Of a stretch of 64,000 nt of DNA, positions 22,002 to 34,902 are shown piece by piece; position 1 is the first letter of the stretch, and each line of letters opens with the position of its first letter. Where the stretch lies: NCBI GenBank assembly GCA_036429605.1, contig CM071591.1:2170001-2234000 (forward strand). Reading direction: 5' to 3'. The translations under genes were made by a program, and so were the position numbers. The notes beneath the pieces were generated by a model, which did no database searches, had not been told where the DNA came from, and saw only the letters and a program-made list of their open reading frames with translations. This DNA is from Cladobotryum mycophilum. Its lineage: Eukaryota > Ascomycota > Sordariomycetes > Hypocreales > Hypocreaceae.

Positions 22002-24806
22002 CTATCGTTCTTCCTCCCAACTATATCGTTTTGCTGCCATCTGAGGTATGTGAACGAGGTCACCTCCATTTAATCTCTCGTCACTCTCGGCAGTTCCGGG
22101 GCTCGGCGGATGTCTTGTTGATCGTGTCCCCTCTGTCGAGACTGTCAATGGGAGGCTGGGATTGCTAACTGCCCCCGATTCTGAGCCTGGAGTTCGATCC
22201 ATTGAGAGACCGGCCTGTCGTGTCATCTCCTGCATTACCCGGTCCTCGTCCTCTGTATAATTGCTTCCAAGGCTGTTATTAGAGGGCTGCGACTCAGCCT
22301 GGAACTGGGGTGCAGCGACGTTTCGACCATCCGAGCCACCAATATGTGACGCCATGATGCTTTGTTTAAGTAATTGAAGGCTTTGAGGAAGCTCCCCGAG
22401 ACAGACTATATTCGTAGGATCGATTGGATCCTTCTGGAAAGGCATGGGTGGTATGGGCGGCACTGTGCCCGATTGTGAATGTGCCGTATTAGAATGTTCA
22501 GAGTTTGAGCGGCTAGCTCTTGTCGGTGGCCGAGATCCACCCTGAGAGGATGTTTGGCGGGAAGTTGGCCGCCCTTGGCCATTCATATCGCCAGATGAGA
22601 TATGAGTAGGGAGATAAACTGTAGCGGGTGATGGTAGTTCGCCAGGGTTGCTGCAGTCGGAGCGAGGAGAGACTGGTGAGGGAAGCGACTTTGGAAGCGA
22701 TCCAGTACCCAAGGTGGTATTGTTGGGAGAAACAGGAATCATATCCTCGGCTGGTGGGTGAATGCTGATAGGGCTGGCCTCTGGTGACATCTTTTTCTCG
22801 GGTGGGAAATACACGCCATCTGCTGGGGGGCTGTATTCAGGAACCGGGCCTTGAAGCTGTCGGTCAATTTTCATTCTGGCTATTTCGTAAGCGCCGAACA
22901 TATGCGTATCATCAGTCCCCAGCTCTGTCTCGCCCAGAAAAGAGCCATCGTCGCCTGTAGCATCAAGCTCTACGGGACCCAGGGGCGCCGGGAGCTCGTA
23001 GATTTCCGAGTCTGGTGCTTCCGAAGGATGGACGAGTATTTTAGCCTGTGATCCCTCCTTTTGGGCCCGTTTCTTTCGCGTCATCTTGCAGAACATTTGT
23101 GACACTGGTGATCGAGGAGTAACAGGAACAATGGTAGAGGCAGAGTCTTTGCCTTCTTTTGCATTTGCTTCCGTTCCTTGACAGCGATGCCTTCGGCGGC
23201 AATAACAAAACACACTGAGCAAAGAGAGCGACAAGAATGAGACAGCTCCGACCACGATGCCTACCATTTGACCGGTGGTGAGCTTTCCATCTCTATCGGA
23301 ATGTCTGGCCGGAGGAGGATAGGGGCTAGTATTGGGTCGCCTAATTGGTACAAGTCTTGAATCCCCTAGCGGTCTTCGGGGGAACTGGGCCTGGTAAATC
23401 CCAAAGGTACCTGAATCATACTTCGTAATCATGTACGCCTCTTGCAAAAACGATCTTCCAATGATAATTCTATCGGTGCCTTTCGCCTTCTTCAGTGAGA
23501 AGTAGGGTACAGCAGGATCGCCATATCCTATGGCATTCATATAAGGATATTGTAATAGACTGACGAAGGCTTGAATCGGCAGGGTAATGTTGACAACACC
23601 AGCAACATCCAGGGGAGAGCCGAAATTGTCATGGTTGTCGATGCTAGAGAAGCTGAAAGTAAAGTTGAATATCGATTCCTGGGTCGTAAAATCCTGGTAC
23701 TGTTCGTTTGTCAGGGTATAAAGCTCAAAGGTGCTGTTGTAGGTCAGATTAAAAGCCTTGGCGAAGTCGTCGCAGATCGATTCTGGCAACCATAGAAACG
23801 GTGTCGTGCTATCAATCAAGGCAGGAAAAGAATCGTCCCAGTTGGAGAGTATTGTCGTCGACGAGTTCCAATTCCCGGGTTTGGTGTCGTTGCCGCCAGG
23901 CGCATTAACTTGTATACCCCGAACAAGAGCACGAGGAAGATTATCTGCAGATAGGACAAATGCGTTTCGGTGCACTGTAAATCTAGAAAAGTCCATGCCA
24001 CCCAAGGTCATTGATGCAGGCGCATTTCCTACCAAAAAGGTCAATACCGGCTGGTAGTAATGTTCCCCAAGTTAACTTACTATAATATGCACCAGCAGTA
24101 TAGCTGTAGCTGTAGCTAGGAATCCAGCCATACGTCTGAACCGCTTGTGTTAAGGGAGACTGAGCAACCATTTTGCCAAAAGTGCCCTTGTTTATGCCCA
24201 AGCCAAAGAGACCGATGAAGTAATCAGTCGTATTGATAGCTGACATGAGAACCTTGGGCATGCTGAAACCAATGTTGGTAGCAGGGCTAAAGGCATTAAT
24301 GGAATCAAGGCCGTATTCGCCATTTCCGCCATAGCCCAAATAATTCAGGCCGAGTTGCCAAATTCCCATGGGTGACCAGCGCTTTGAGTTGCGGGGCACA
24401 TAAAGGCCACCACGAGCAGCGGCGCAGTGCGGCTCGTCTGAAGAAGATTATCATGTCAGTCTCAAGTTACCAAGCAACCGACACCAAACTAATGGAATCA
24501 TGCATTGAGAACCACGATTGCTAGGGGACTTACCTTCAAGACATCCTCCAGGTCCAACAGCCCAAAACTCGGAGAGCGACGTGCTCACCAGAACATTGAC
24601 ACATTGCACCGGTGAGCCAAGCAAGAACTTGACAGTCGACCAGTTACCATCAATGCCCAGCCTATTTCCTACAGTCAGCGACCACCGATGGCGAAATTCG
24701 AGATTGGATATACGAACCAATCGCCAGGTGCTAAAGATACCGGTGAAGGGTGGTTGGCAGCGACGATGCCAGCAAAAACAGCGGCGGAGAAAACATTGGA
24801 ACGCAT
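22002..24806 (-). CDS. Membrane-anchored pepsin-fold (A1 family) protein with a degenerate active site and long cytoplasmic tail
   Basis: Exons 24718-24806, 24534-24661, 24081-24437 and 22002-24028; introns of 56, 96 and 52 bp; 866 aa. A signal peptide (MRSNVFSAAVFAGIVAA) is followed by a lumenal pepsin-like domain to about 410. Segments such as YFIGLFGLGINKGTFGKMV, NAPASMTLGGMDFSRF and RIIIGRSFLQEAYMITKYD are typical of fungal aspartic proteases. Where the first DTGS should be, the sequence reads VSTSLSEFWAV (about 54), so Asp is replaced by Ser. The second site reads ALIDSTTPFLWLP (about 265) and keeps Asp. A single transmembrane helix (GQMVGIVVGAVSFLSLSLLS, about 443-466) precedes CYCRRRHRC and about 400 residues of Ser/Pro-rich tail. 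Probably a non-catalytic receptor or scaffold; the ligand is unknown. Confidence 0.85.
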
Positions 24807-27800
24807 CTCGTCGCCTTTACGACTTGCAATACCGTGAGACGACAGACTATGAGGATCCCCAGATTCAAGGAATTACTGGGGTCCCGGTCCTGGGATCATG
24901 AAAGGATCCTAATACCAATTTTCCTCCCCCAATGCGCGTAGTCCATGTGAGCAAATTCGAATCGATGTTGTCGTCGGTGAGCTGACTATGGTCCAGCTCA
25001 TGATCCGAGGCTTCGGTTGTCGAGGGATGGAGAGGGTTCGTCGAGTGCTGGATGAACGGAAACAGAACAGCGTCCTCGAAGGCGTCGCGATTGTCGAAGA
25101 ACAAGGACGAACGACGGCGGAGCGAAGTTGAAAGATTGAAAGCTCCCCGACCAGACTTTGGTTTTCCGACGATCAGCCCTGGTGCAGAATGGAGCTCGCT
25201 AGGTGGCACGAGCGTGTTCGTCTCGCTGTGCTGAGACCCGGGGACTGGAACACCCAGAGGAGGGTGGAGGGTGGTATGAAGTGTGTGGGCTTGGCATCTC
25301 ACCCTCGAGAGAATGGGCATGCACGCACGGGTAGCAACTTACTGGAAGGCAGGGAGTCGGATTGGTTCCAGTCCCTTACGGAGTACCTGGAGTACCTGGA
25401 GTACCTAGAAGGATGTACCTGAATGCAGTGAGAGAGAGAGCGACGCCACTTGCAGGGAGGGCCGGCTGAGCAAAAGTAGGGAGGAGGTACTGGTGACACT
25501 AACAGATTCGTCCAACACTCTGGCGGATATTCCGTGATACAGGCCGGGTGTGCCAGTTACTGCGACTGGTTCCGACTAAGCATGCTAGCCTTCTCTCTGT
25601 GTCATTGACACAACGCAAATCCCGGAGCACTACCTCGATCAAGGAAGATTAGTCTAAGGAATGGTTCAGTTGCAAATACTATATTGAGGTGAGCATTTAT
25701 GGTGCCGCTTTAACCTAAAAGTTACTTGTAGTACTCCGTGCTTGTATGCCCTCTGCGTTGTGATGATTGATTTGATTTGCTTTTTTTTTCGTTCTCATGA
25801 CCACGACGGTTAATGTAAGGGCAGGTGGTTTCATCGATAAGCCCTGAAAGAAGTTGAGAGAAGGGATCGAACTGGTGGGCCTGGCAGATGAACAACTTGA
25901 CGATCAACCTCGAGCCATCGAATCATGGACCATGAATTGTTTCAGCTCAGCAGATACCTCTACAGTACTTACTACCAAGTATATACTTGTATGTTCCAAG
26001 TGATGAGTGAGTTGATAATACCGTGTATTCCATTGGACACAGTATAGCCAAGACAAGTATGTAGGTAAACACCTGCTCCCCCTCTTGCTCTCCCTCCAAA
26101 ACATCACCAGCTGTCAAACACCAAAACTCCAATCATGCTGCAGCAAATTAATTGCATCCGCCGTCTTCACTGCTGCTGCTGCTGCTTAGACCTGCTAAGG
26201 AAGCGAAGCTCCTGCAGCCAGCAAATTGGATGGCGCCGCGCGCGGGTGGATTTGAGATTCAGAAGCGGCAACAAGACTAAGCCCAACACAGCGAACCACA
26301 TACCTGGAACGTACAGGCTGGAACTTTGCTTTGACTCTACTCTGGCTGCGGCGACGCCGGTTCATATCCCAAAAGCCGTTCGTCCAGAGCGTTATTTGTT
26401 AATGTCTTGGATTTTGCTGACTATTGGAATGAACCGTTTCTAACGGCTACGTACAAGTATGTATGTACAAGTATGTACAACTATTTGTCTGTCTGTTTGC
26501 TGATACTGCATATCTTTCCACAATTTCCCATGCATAACAAGCATGGCCAGGTATTTGTGTGTGGGTGTTCAATCTCCCCTCCCTTCCTCCCCCCATTTCT
26601 TTTCCCAAGCAAGGGATTCCCAAGGCGTCAATAAACCAACAAGAAGCTAAATCGACTGGGGGTTCCAGGGGGGCGTCATCCGGGAACCGCACCAGGCCTC
26701 CGAGACCCCAAAAGCTTCGAAAAAGACACAGCGACGCTAAGAAGGGCTGGGCCTTGAATAAATGCACGTCAACCCTAACCCTCGCCATTACCAAGAGGAT
26801 ATCGAATGGAAGCGAGCGAGGAAACTATTGAATCGGATCTTCTTTGGTGAAAGCAAGGGAGCAGTGGCAGACGGTGCAATCTCAGGATTCAAGTACCGAC
26901 ATGTACACTAGGATGAAAAGCGGCCATGGTTATTCACCGACGAAATATCAAAAATGATAGAAATGTACTCCTGGACTACGACAAGTGCCTGGTACTACAA
27001 GTACAAAATATTGGGTCTAATGGCCAGGGTCCATCCATCCATCCCATCTCATCCATGCCTCGGCAGAGCACTCACCACTCCCTAGCGACACGGCATTTTG
27101 TCATACCCTTGGAGATGGTGGTGTGCGGTGCCTGACAAATTGTGGGAGGAGGGGAGGGCTTGCAATCTATCTGAGGTTCCCCCTCCGCAAATCGAGATAT
27201 TGTTACGATTCTTCCAGATGATTCAAATCTTGAGGAACAAGCGTATGATTAATGCGCTCCCTTGCATTGCGGCCTGAGTAATCCACCAAACATAAGATAC
27301 CTGCACAAGTCCCCATGATACCTGTACCACACGTACATTACTTCCATTCACTCATTCACTCACCTGGGAAAGAGCTCCGGTATTGTTGCTGAAGGAAGCA
27401 AAGTCTGACCGATCGTCATTCACATTCCATGTCATACTCACAGACCACATCATCTTCAGCTCACGACAGATTTCGCTCTACCTTGGAGATACTTTTTTAC
27501 GTGTGTACACAACGCATAAGCCAAGTGCTGTTTCCAAGTACTCTCAATGTCCTGCAGGAGGCGCCGTCGGATGTCGCTTGGATGCGCCTGCCAGTAACAC
27601 ACCATGCACGCCACCAGCAAGCAGCCTTCCGCCGCAAGAAGATCACCTGCTTCCGCTCCTTCTTCTCGGGACTGCTTAACAGTTTCAATTAAGACGCGCT
27701 AGAGCAACTGGTCGCTTCATTCACTGTTGCAACCGTTGAATTTGGCATTTGCTTGTACAAACACAAAAACACACACCAAGAAAGAAAAAAACTCTGCAAA

Positions 27801-30800
27801 CGGCGAGAGATCCGCCAAGATTCAGCTCACCTTTGATGTTACCTCTTGATGACACCTTAAATGACACCTCCCTTTTTTTCTCCCCCGCGGTTTCCTCAAG
27901 GCGGTCTGCAAAGAGGGCGCTGACCTAATATTCGCTGACCCGTCACACAAAATTGGCCAAAGGAACACTGCAGCAACAAGTACAGACCTATAGGCAGTAC
28001 TACTCCGTTCTGTTCCTCACCAGCCACTTGAGGCTTGTGACTCCGAGAAACCATCATCATCTTAGTTTGGGTGTTTGCAAAGCATCATATCATTATCACC
28101 AGCATCCATCGGTTTAAAACCACACCAACGTTATCCGTCAGCCACCTTTGACGTCCAAAATATTACATGCGGGCGCCATGTATGGAGTATTCCTATTGCG
28201 ATCTGCGAAAATGCATCAACGGCTTAATCAGACTACAGCTTGAGCAAGTGTCCAAGTTCCCCCCGTGCTTGTATCGCCAAATCTCACTTCCTCCCCCTTT
28301 TGCCCTCAAACAGCACTTGCAACGAGTACTCGACTCAAGATCTTATCTTAGGCTCTACCTGTAAACCGTCATGTCAATGTCAATCTATCAACCAGGGGCG
28401 GTTGACGGGCCGGAATACTAGGATTCTCGGGATCCTATAAGCTATAAGCACCATGCCTTTGGACGCTTCTCTCAGCCATGCATGACTCGATTCATAGAGC
28501 AATGGGAACAAACATCGAGCAGGAGAGACAAGAGGCAAGCCCCCAACAACAACAACAAAGCAGCCCATTTCCAGACCCCCGGGTCCAATGCGCCGATCCC
28601 ATCCAACACCCACGCTATATCTACTTGTACATGCAAACTCTTGCTCTCCGCACAAGATATTTGTATGTACAAGCAAATAAGCTTCAATGCAGTCCTACCT
28701 TAGTTTGCAACTCCAAGTCCTGCAGCCTTGTTAATATCACGGGCCACAAGTTCTCACCCCAGAGTCTATTTGCTTTTGAAGACGCACAGCCGCCGCCTGA
28801 AGCATTGCAGCTCGACACCAATTCTACTTAATTTGCGCCATTTTTTCCACTGCCATTGGGGATTTCAATGAGATTGCAGAACGCACAGGCACCCATGCAG
28901 CATTCAATATCCTGGGATGTACAACGCCAACCAATTTAGAATGCACGGCTGGGGCCCTCCCCCGGCACATTGTGAACTGTTCCGGAATCCACTCCTCCGA
29001 GACCTTTTAAAATGCCACAGCAGCCATTGTTGTGGTGCGCAATTCGAGTCAGCGAACTGGTGGTTGAATCTCAATCCCAGCTGTGTTCTTTTTCTCTGTT
29101 CTCAAAGACAACTCACTTGATCTACCGCAACGTACCAGAAAGCATATATAGAAGCTGGGAGCGCGGGTCTTTGGGTCTTCAGTCTTCGGTCTTCGGCTTG
29201 GAACAGAATCTTGTATCAATTGACAGCTTGAGCCGTGGCTAGCTATCGTTAATAACAGCCAAGGCCACATTAACCAGGTACCATCATCGACCACCTGAAC
29301 AGCCAGCTCTACGTGCGCATGTACATACGTGCAGCATCTTTTCCCTGGTGTCTAAAAAAGAAACTGAAGCAGAACAACGTCCAGAACCTTGACGATGCTA
29401 CTGGGCGGCAAGCCATGTCAAGGCCATCAAATAGTTCAATAGCTGTGGGCTTCAACGCGGCCAAGTAGGAGGAATTTTGAATCACTACCCGGTAGATGGA
29501 TGATTTGGTTTCTATACTTCTTGGGCATTGCTCCTCGCCCTGTCCATTCTCCTCATCACCCCCTCTTCTTTCTCTCTGTTTCTATTATACTTGCAGTTCT
29601 CATAGATGTAATCATGCTATGTATGTGATCTCCTTTCATCATGATCTAGCATATACCAGCTGCGTTTTCATCCTTCAAATGGCTATTTTTGACGCAAGTC
29701 AACACATCCAAGCCACCTTGAAGCCAAGGGATACATGTTTCAGATTTGGAGTCTGTCGGACATGACTGGCGTTGCATCAGAAAGGGTGCGGAGATTAACC
29801 GACATGAAGCACAACATCAACAGCTTGAGCAAATGCACACCGGGGAATTTGCCAGAGAGAATGAAAAGAGCATCTCAATATTCGATATAGGAGCCAGGGA
29901 CGACGGATCATGTGAAATAGTGGCATATTTGCAACCTAGGATATTCGGATTGAGAGAGCGAGGCGGCCTACGCCACCATCCGTCCCGCCATTTCACAATT
30001 GTCCTCAGTCCTCCAGTGTTGTTGTGTCAGTTATACAGACGGACGACTCAAGTTTGCTGGTATTGTTGGGCAGATGAAAAAGATCTATCTTGGCATAGTC
30101 CACTCTTTGCTGCATTTTCGTTGTTGTATCGACCAACGTTGGGTGAAGCTGCTTTTCACATCACCACACCGACACTACAAGTACTTGTATGTTTTCTATT
30201 AACAAACGCCTTCGCAATTGCCCCTTGCATGCAGGCTGCTGGCCAAGCTGGTGTGGTAAATGAGGTGGGGGATCTCGACCCTGCAAAGGAAATCCGGGTG
30301 TCGCCTGCCGGCAGAGTTAGAATGAGATGTCAATATTGAAACCTCTGCCGACAAGGGTTCGGACAAGGATGTTATCTTTTTTCTCTTCCTCCCTTGCTTT
30401 GCCAGCTTCAGACGTCGGAGGAAGTGCAATGGACAAGTGCCAGACTTGGTTGCCAGACTTGGTTCTGCTTCTCCGAGAGCGCCTAAAACGCCCAAAGCGC
30501 GCCTCCCCGGAGCTTCTCTGCCCTAATATCGCAATTGAGGGCTAAATGCAGCTGGCCAGGCCTTGCGAGCTTTGTCGAGAGAGGCTTAGAAGCATCGCAG
30601 CCGTTCTAGCAGTTGGGCCGGACCCTTGTCCCGATCACTAGTTGAGTAGGTGGGCTGCCACTAAGACATGGGCCAAATGATTTGATGTTCCACATGGACG
30701 CAATGCACAATTAGAGCACTTGTAGGATGGACACCTGGGAGATTTCCCCAGTCCACCCCAAAATGATAAGTCAAAACCCGTCGTCCGCCTTTCCAGGGCT

Positions 30801-31442
30801 GCCCGGTTGCTTCAGTTCAGGCTCTAGGGTTAACAGACAACAAGGAGCGCCAGCGTGCTCTTGGTCGTCTTCTCCTGTCATATTATTTTAACCTTAGCTT
30901 GAGGACGATCTCTTGGTCTTAGCATTGAGCTAGTACCACCGTCAAAGCACGTACGTAACACACCTGTGCGTTGTGGCGGGTTCATTTCCTCGCCTGCGGG
31001 TTATGCATGCTGTGTGTATGTATGGATGGATGGTATCGACTCAGTCAGTCATTCACTACTCCTACTCCGTACCTACCACACGCACCTACACGCTGCAAGG
31101 GACTGCAGATGCTTCTTCTTTCTCTTCTTCTTTCTTTCTTCCCTTCTCCCTAATCGTTTTTGCTGTCTTTGCACAACCCACACTCCTTCATTTTCTGTCT
31201 TTTCTTTCCTAGCCGTCACGAATTGATGCCGATCCGCCCTTGAATTCCCACCCGATATGTCGGATTCTGGTGGTTGATTTTCCTGGCATAATTACGACTC
31301 TAATTTTATTTTCCTTGTATGGCTGATGTCTATCGATCCATCTACCGCGTCCATCTGTCCATCTTTTTCTCACTGGCCCTTCTTATCGACTCTTCTTCTT
31401 CTTCTTCTCAAGGGAAACGCGGATAACAGCCATTGTTAGAGG
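24807..31442. other. 6.6-kb gene-poor region
   Basis: No gene supported. ORFs of 150-200 codons occur (24865-25320 minus; 29746-30339 plus) but show no domain, weak codon bias and no intron logic. The 24865-25320 ORF ends 58 nt before the pepsin-fold ATG and could at most be a leader uORF. The stretch is rich in two recurrent motifs: TACAAGTA/TACTTGTA (25723, 25984, 26452, 26466, 26996, 28622, 30176, 30182) and ACGGAGTA/TACTCCGT (25377, 25732, 28001, 31063). No transposase, LTR or rRNA was recognised. Confidence 0.55.
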
Positions 31443-33741
31443 ATGAAGGTCACTAATGCTGTGCTGCTCTGCGCAGCCCTGCTTGCAGATTCAACATCCG
31501 CTGCCGTCAGACGGGGTGCGTTTTTCGGGCATCATATTTCTTATGTAGACATGGCTCACAGTTTATGCAGAAATCTTGAATCATCACGACCCACGACAGC
31601 TCACCTCATCTAATTATAGTATCGAAACGTCTACGCAAGATGTCGTACCGTCAACTCCAACTCCAACGCCAACATCGCCATCAGCTGAAGCTACCGATTT
31701 GGCCATTCAAGAGGTGTCATCGTCCGACGTACCGCAACCCACTGTGCTTACGCCCACCACTAGCGACGACAATGTCAATGTTCACAGTACACAACCGCTC
31801 ACAACACCATCAAGCTCAGTACCTTTGCCAACCTTGAAATCAGCGATAGATAGCAAAGAAAGCAAAGAAAGCAAAGAAAGCAAAGAAAGCAAAGATGGCG
31901 ACAGCGACAAGATATCGACCTCATCAGCACCGACATTCACAGGAACAAGCGCAACTGGTAGTACCCGCAATGGCGCTCATAAAAGCACACCTACCACAGC
32001 GACTGATGCCACTGATGCTGCGGAGGAGACATCAGAACCAGATTTGGATTCAGATTCGGATTCGGATTCAGATATAGACTTAGATCCTTTATCAGCATGC
32101 TACGAATTCGAAGATGGGGACTGTACATCCGATATCTCAACCACTGCAACCAAAACCTTTAATTTTCCTACCAATTCTTCTACTTCAACAACAGCCACGA
32201 CGACTGAAGATCCTTGCACGCCATTCCCATGGGGTAGACCATTAATTCAGTATTCCATCGTTTATACTTCGACTATTACTTTCTACGGCAACGAGACCGA
32301 CTATACACCACCTTACCAACCCATCAAAACACCTGATTACTGCACTGTCAAGCATTCGTCTACACCAACGCTGACTCCCACTTCCCAATGGTCCAATTCA
32401 TCCGCGCCTGTGGGAGCTCCCCGTCCAACGAAATCAAAGGTATTCGGACCCGTGATACCCCTTCCAATCCCAACTATTATCACTCCCATTGTGGTTATCA
32501 CGACTCCAAATGCCTCCAAGCTAAACGGTGGGCTTTTTACTATCACTCTACCACCGTTGCCGATGATCGTACCCCAGGTCATCACCTTCATCACGACGGA
32601 GAAGAATCCATCTGTAGTGTTCCCGACTCAGCCTATCCCCAACTATAGCCAGACATTCATCACAATCGGAGATGGTTTCAATACCGGAGGCCACAGAACT
32701 GTGGAAAATATTGAAGAACCGACGCCGACTGCAACACCCGGTCCCGCGGACAGCGTCAAATTGCCACCAAAGCCCACATTTTCGGTCATTGCTGGTGGTA
32801 ACACAGTTATCATTAATGACAAGACCTATACAGGACTGCAGCCGGGAAAGACGACGACTGTTACCGTTGATCGAGGCACATTCACACTTTTGCCAACCGC
32901 AGTCGAGGGCATGGGCTCCACGGTTACAAAGCCCCCGCCACAAGAGACGGGAATGCCAGCTCCAACTACAAAGATTGTTGGCGGAGTACCTGTCACCGTC
33001 TCGGGTACAAAGGCTATCATTGGTGGTAGTACTGTCAACATTCCTACACGGGCGGTGACCATGACGACCATCGATGGTCACGAAGTCACTTTGGCCCCAG
33101 GAAACGTTGCCATTGGTACCGATACTCTTACCTTTGCAGGGTCAGCACCTCGTCCGACAGATCAAATCGTTTCCGGCGGAGATCTGGTCACCGCTATAGG
33201 CAGGTCAGTCGTTGTCCTGCATTCCAGAACCATCACCTATGGAACGAACATACCGGAATCTACAACTGTTGTAAGTGGTGAGACAATCACCATTGGCCCA
33301 AGCGGAGTCTCCTTCCACGGAACAACATTGGGAGGGCCATCTGCACAAACCACAGACACTGATTATGAGATCATCGGAGGTGTCACGGTTGGAAGGCTTC
33401 CGGATTCTCGAGTTGTCATCAATGGGGAGACATTTAGCCTCAACCCAACAGGCACATCGAGGACGACGGTGATCAATGGCGAGACCGTCACAATAGGCAA
33501 TGCCGGATTAGTCGTGTCGTCCATGACCATGACGTATCCTTCAGATGCTTTCGTCACCGCGACGATTGAGCCCACTGGCACATGGACCGATGCCCTGCCC
33601 ACCCAGACCAGTGGAGGGGGCATAATTGATGTCAATGGTGGTGGCGGCGACGACAGTGGTGCATTTTCTACGCGTCCTAATATGCGCATCAACAGCGTAC
33701 TTTGTCTTTGCATAGCGATTGGCGTTTGGATTTTGTGTTGA
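31443..33741 (+). CDS. GPI-anchor-type, Ser/Thr-rich cell-wall protein with four degenerate beta-rich repeats
   Basis: Exon 1 is 31443-31515 and exon 2 is 31571-33741; the 55-bp intron (GTGCGT...GCAG) lies after the signal peptide; 747 aa. The signal peptide is MKVTNAVLLCAALLADSTSA. Residues about 30-290 are Ser/Thr/Pro-rich with many O-glycosylation candidates. They include a SKE run (about 119-132) and a DSDSDSDSDID run (about 182-197). Residues about 429-690 hold four related units of some 60 residues. Each opens with I-x-GG-x-x-V (FSVIAGGNTVIIN, KIVGGVPVTVSG, QIVSGGDLVTAIG, EIIGGVTVGRLP) and has inner T-V-x-G-x-T-x-T-I/L strands. After a Gly/Asp linker the C-terminus is hydrophobic (LCLCIAIGVWILC) and ends at the stop, as in GPI-attachment signals. 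Likely a structural wall or adhesin-like protein; the function is not known. Confidence 0.85.
31852..31893 (+). repeat. In-frame 9-bp coding repeat (AGCAAAGAA)
   Basis: Four perfect copies plus a partial one, encoding Ser-Lys-Glu units in the Ser/Thr-rich region of the GPI-type protein. Because the unit is a multiple of three, copy changes would keep the frame. Confidence 0.9.
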
Positions 33742-34854
33742 TAAAGGAGAAGGATTATGGGTGATTACCAGCCAAACAGCGGCTGTATCTCTGTTTTTTT
33801 CTTCCTCTTTACTTCGACTTTCTCTACTCTCTTTTACTCTTTTCATCTGGGCTTTGAATATGCCCAGACAGCCAGCACTCGGTCATTCTTCAGATCTATA
33901 AGATTTGTCATACATTTGAGCCTTTTTTTCTTTTCGTTTTTTTTTATATCCCCCTGGGGTTGTATTTCTTTTTTCTTTTTTGGGTATTCTCTTGAAGCGA
34001 CGTGGGCGGGTTTTTATGACGATACCCCTTGGGTTGGGCAAAAAAGGGAGCGCAAGGTTTAAGGTTGGGCAGGATTTGAAACAAGGGCACATGGATCGAA
34101 AAAAAAAACCTATCAAATGGCCTTTGTTTGGCTCATCTCTCTTTTCTATATTCTCTTTGTCCTCTTTTTGTCTCTTGTACCACTAGTTTTATTTTTTCTC
34201 TCGATCGAAAGAACGATTGTGTGTGTGTGTGTGTTTTGTGTAATTGTAGATGCGGATACTGAATATTAAAAAAGGGGGGCTAGCTGTGAGAATCAATGCC
34301 AATTCAAGTTTTCTTTCTTTCTTTCTGGCTAGCACAGCTGGCTTATGGCTAACAAGGCCTGTCCATGAGAAGACTCTGGGTGATGTCAAGGGGACGAACG
34401 ATATAAGTTCTTCAAGATCCCCCTTTTTTATTTCTGACTTGGCTCGATGCGACTTTCGTAGGATGGATATTCATACCAATTTCCTGAATACTATGCACAG
34501 GAAGAAGAGTAGTATGAAATGTGCTCCAGGTCATGTTTGTTGTTGTTTGTTTGATAGCATAAACTCACGAAGATGGAGAGAGAAGCTAAAACGGGATGCT
34601 GGCAATACACACACCCATGTAGAGAGAGAGTTCTATTAATCCCCCGTGTTTGTTGAGCAGCGGCGGGGAGAGGGAGGATTCCTAATGTGTTGATTGAAAC
34701 TGATGACACGAAACTGAAATGATATATAAATTCTCTTCCGCAAAATCGAATAAACTAACGAACATTTCAAACATTTCAACTATAAAAAAAAGATAAAAAA
34801 GAAGATAAAAAGACAAAACTATACATTCTATACTCAAATCCATTCTATCAAGCT

Positions 34855-34891
<37 letters not shown>

Positions 34892-34902
34892 GGGAAAGCC
34901 CA
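33742..34902. other. Convergent intergenic region with a GA run
   Basis: 3' flanks of the GPI-type and F-box genes. T-rich, with a GT run (about 34217-34234) and a GA run (34859-34890) only 13 bp beyond the F-box stop codon, so probably in its 3' UTR. No gene seen. Confidence 0.6.

Noticed and set aside
22185..22200. GAGTTCGATCC resembling a tRNA B-box
   Set aside because: Lies inside the coding tail of the pepsin-fold gene, with no A-box or acceptor stem around it.
24865..25320. 151-codon minus-strand ORF just upstream of the pepsin-fold gene
   Set aside because: Ends before the real ATG and encodes no domain; a signal peptide is correctly formed from 24806. At most a leader uORF.
29746..30339. 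197-codon plus-strand ORF in the gene-poor region
   Set aside because: No recognisable domain, ordinary non-coding composition, no splice logic and no neighbours to support it.
32548..33081. 177-codon minus-strand ORF inside the GPI-type gene
   Set aside because: Shadow of the repeat-coding strand; no independent start context or domain.
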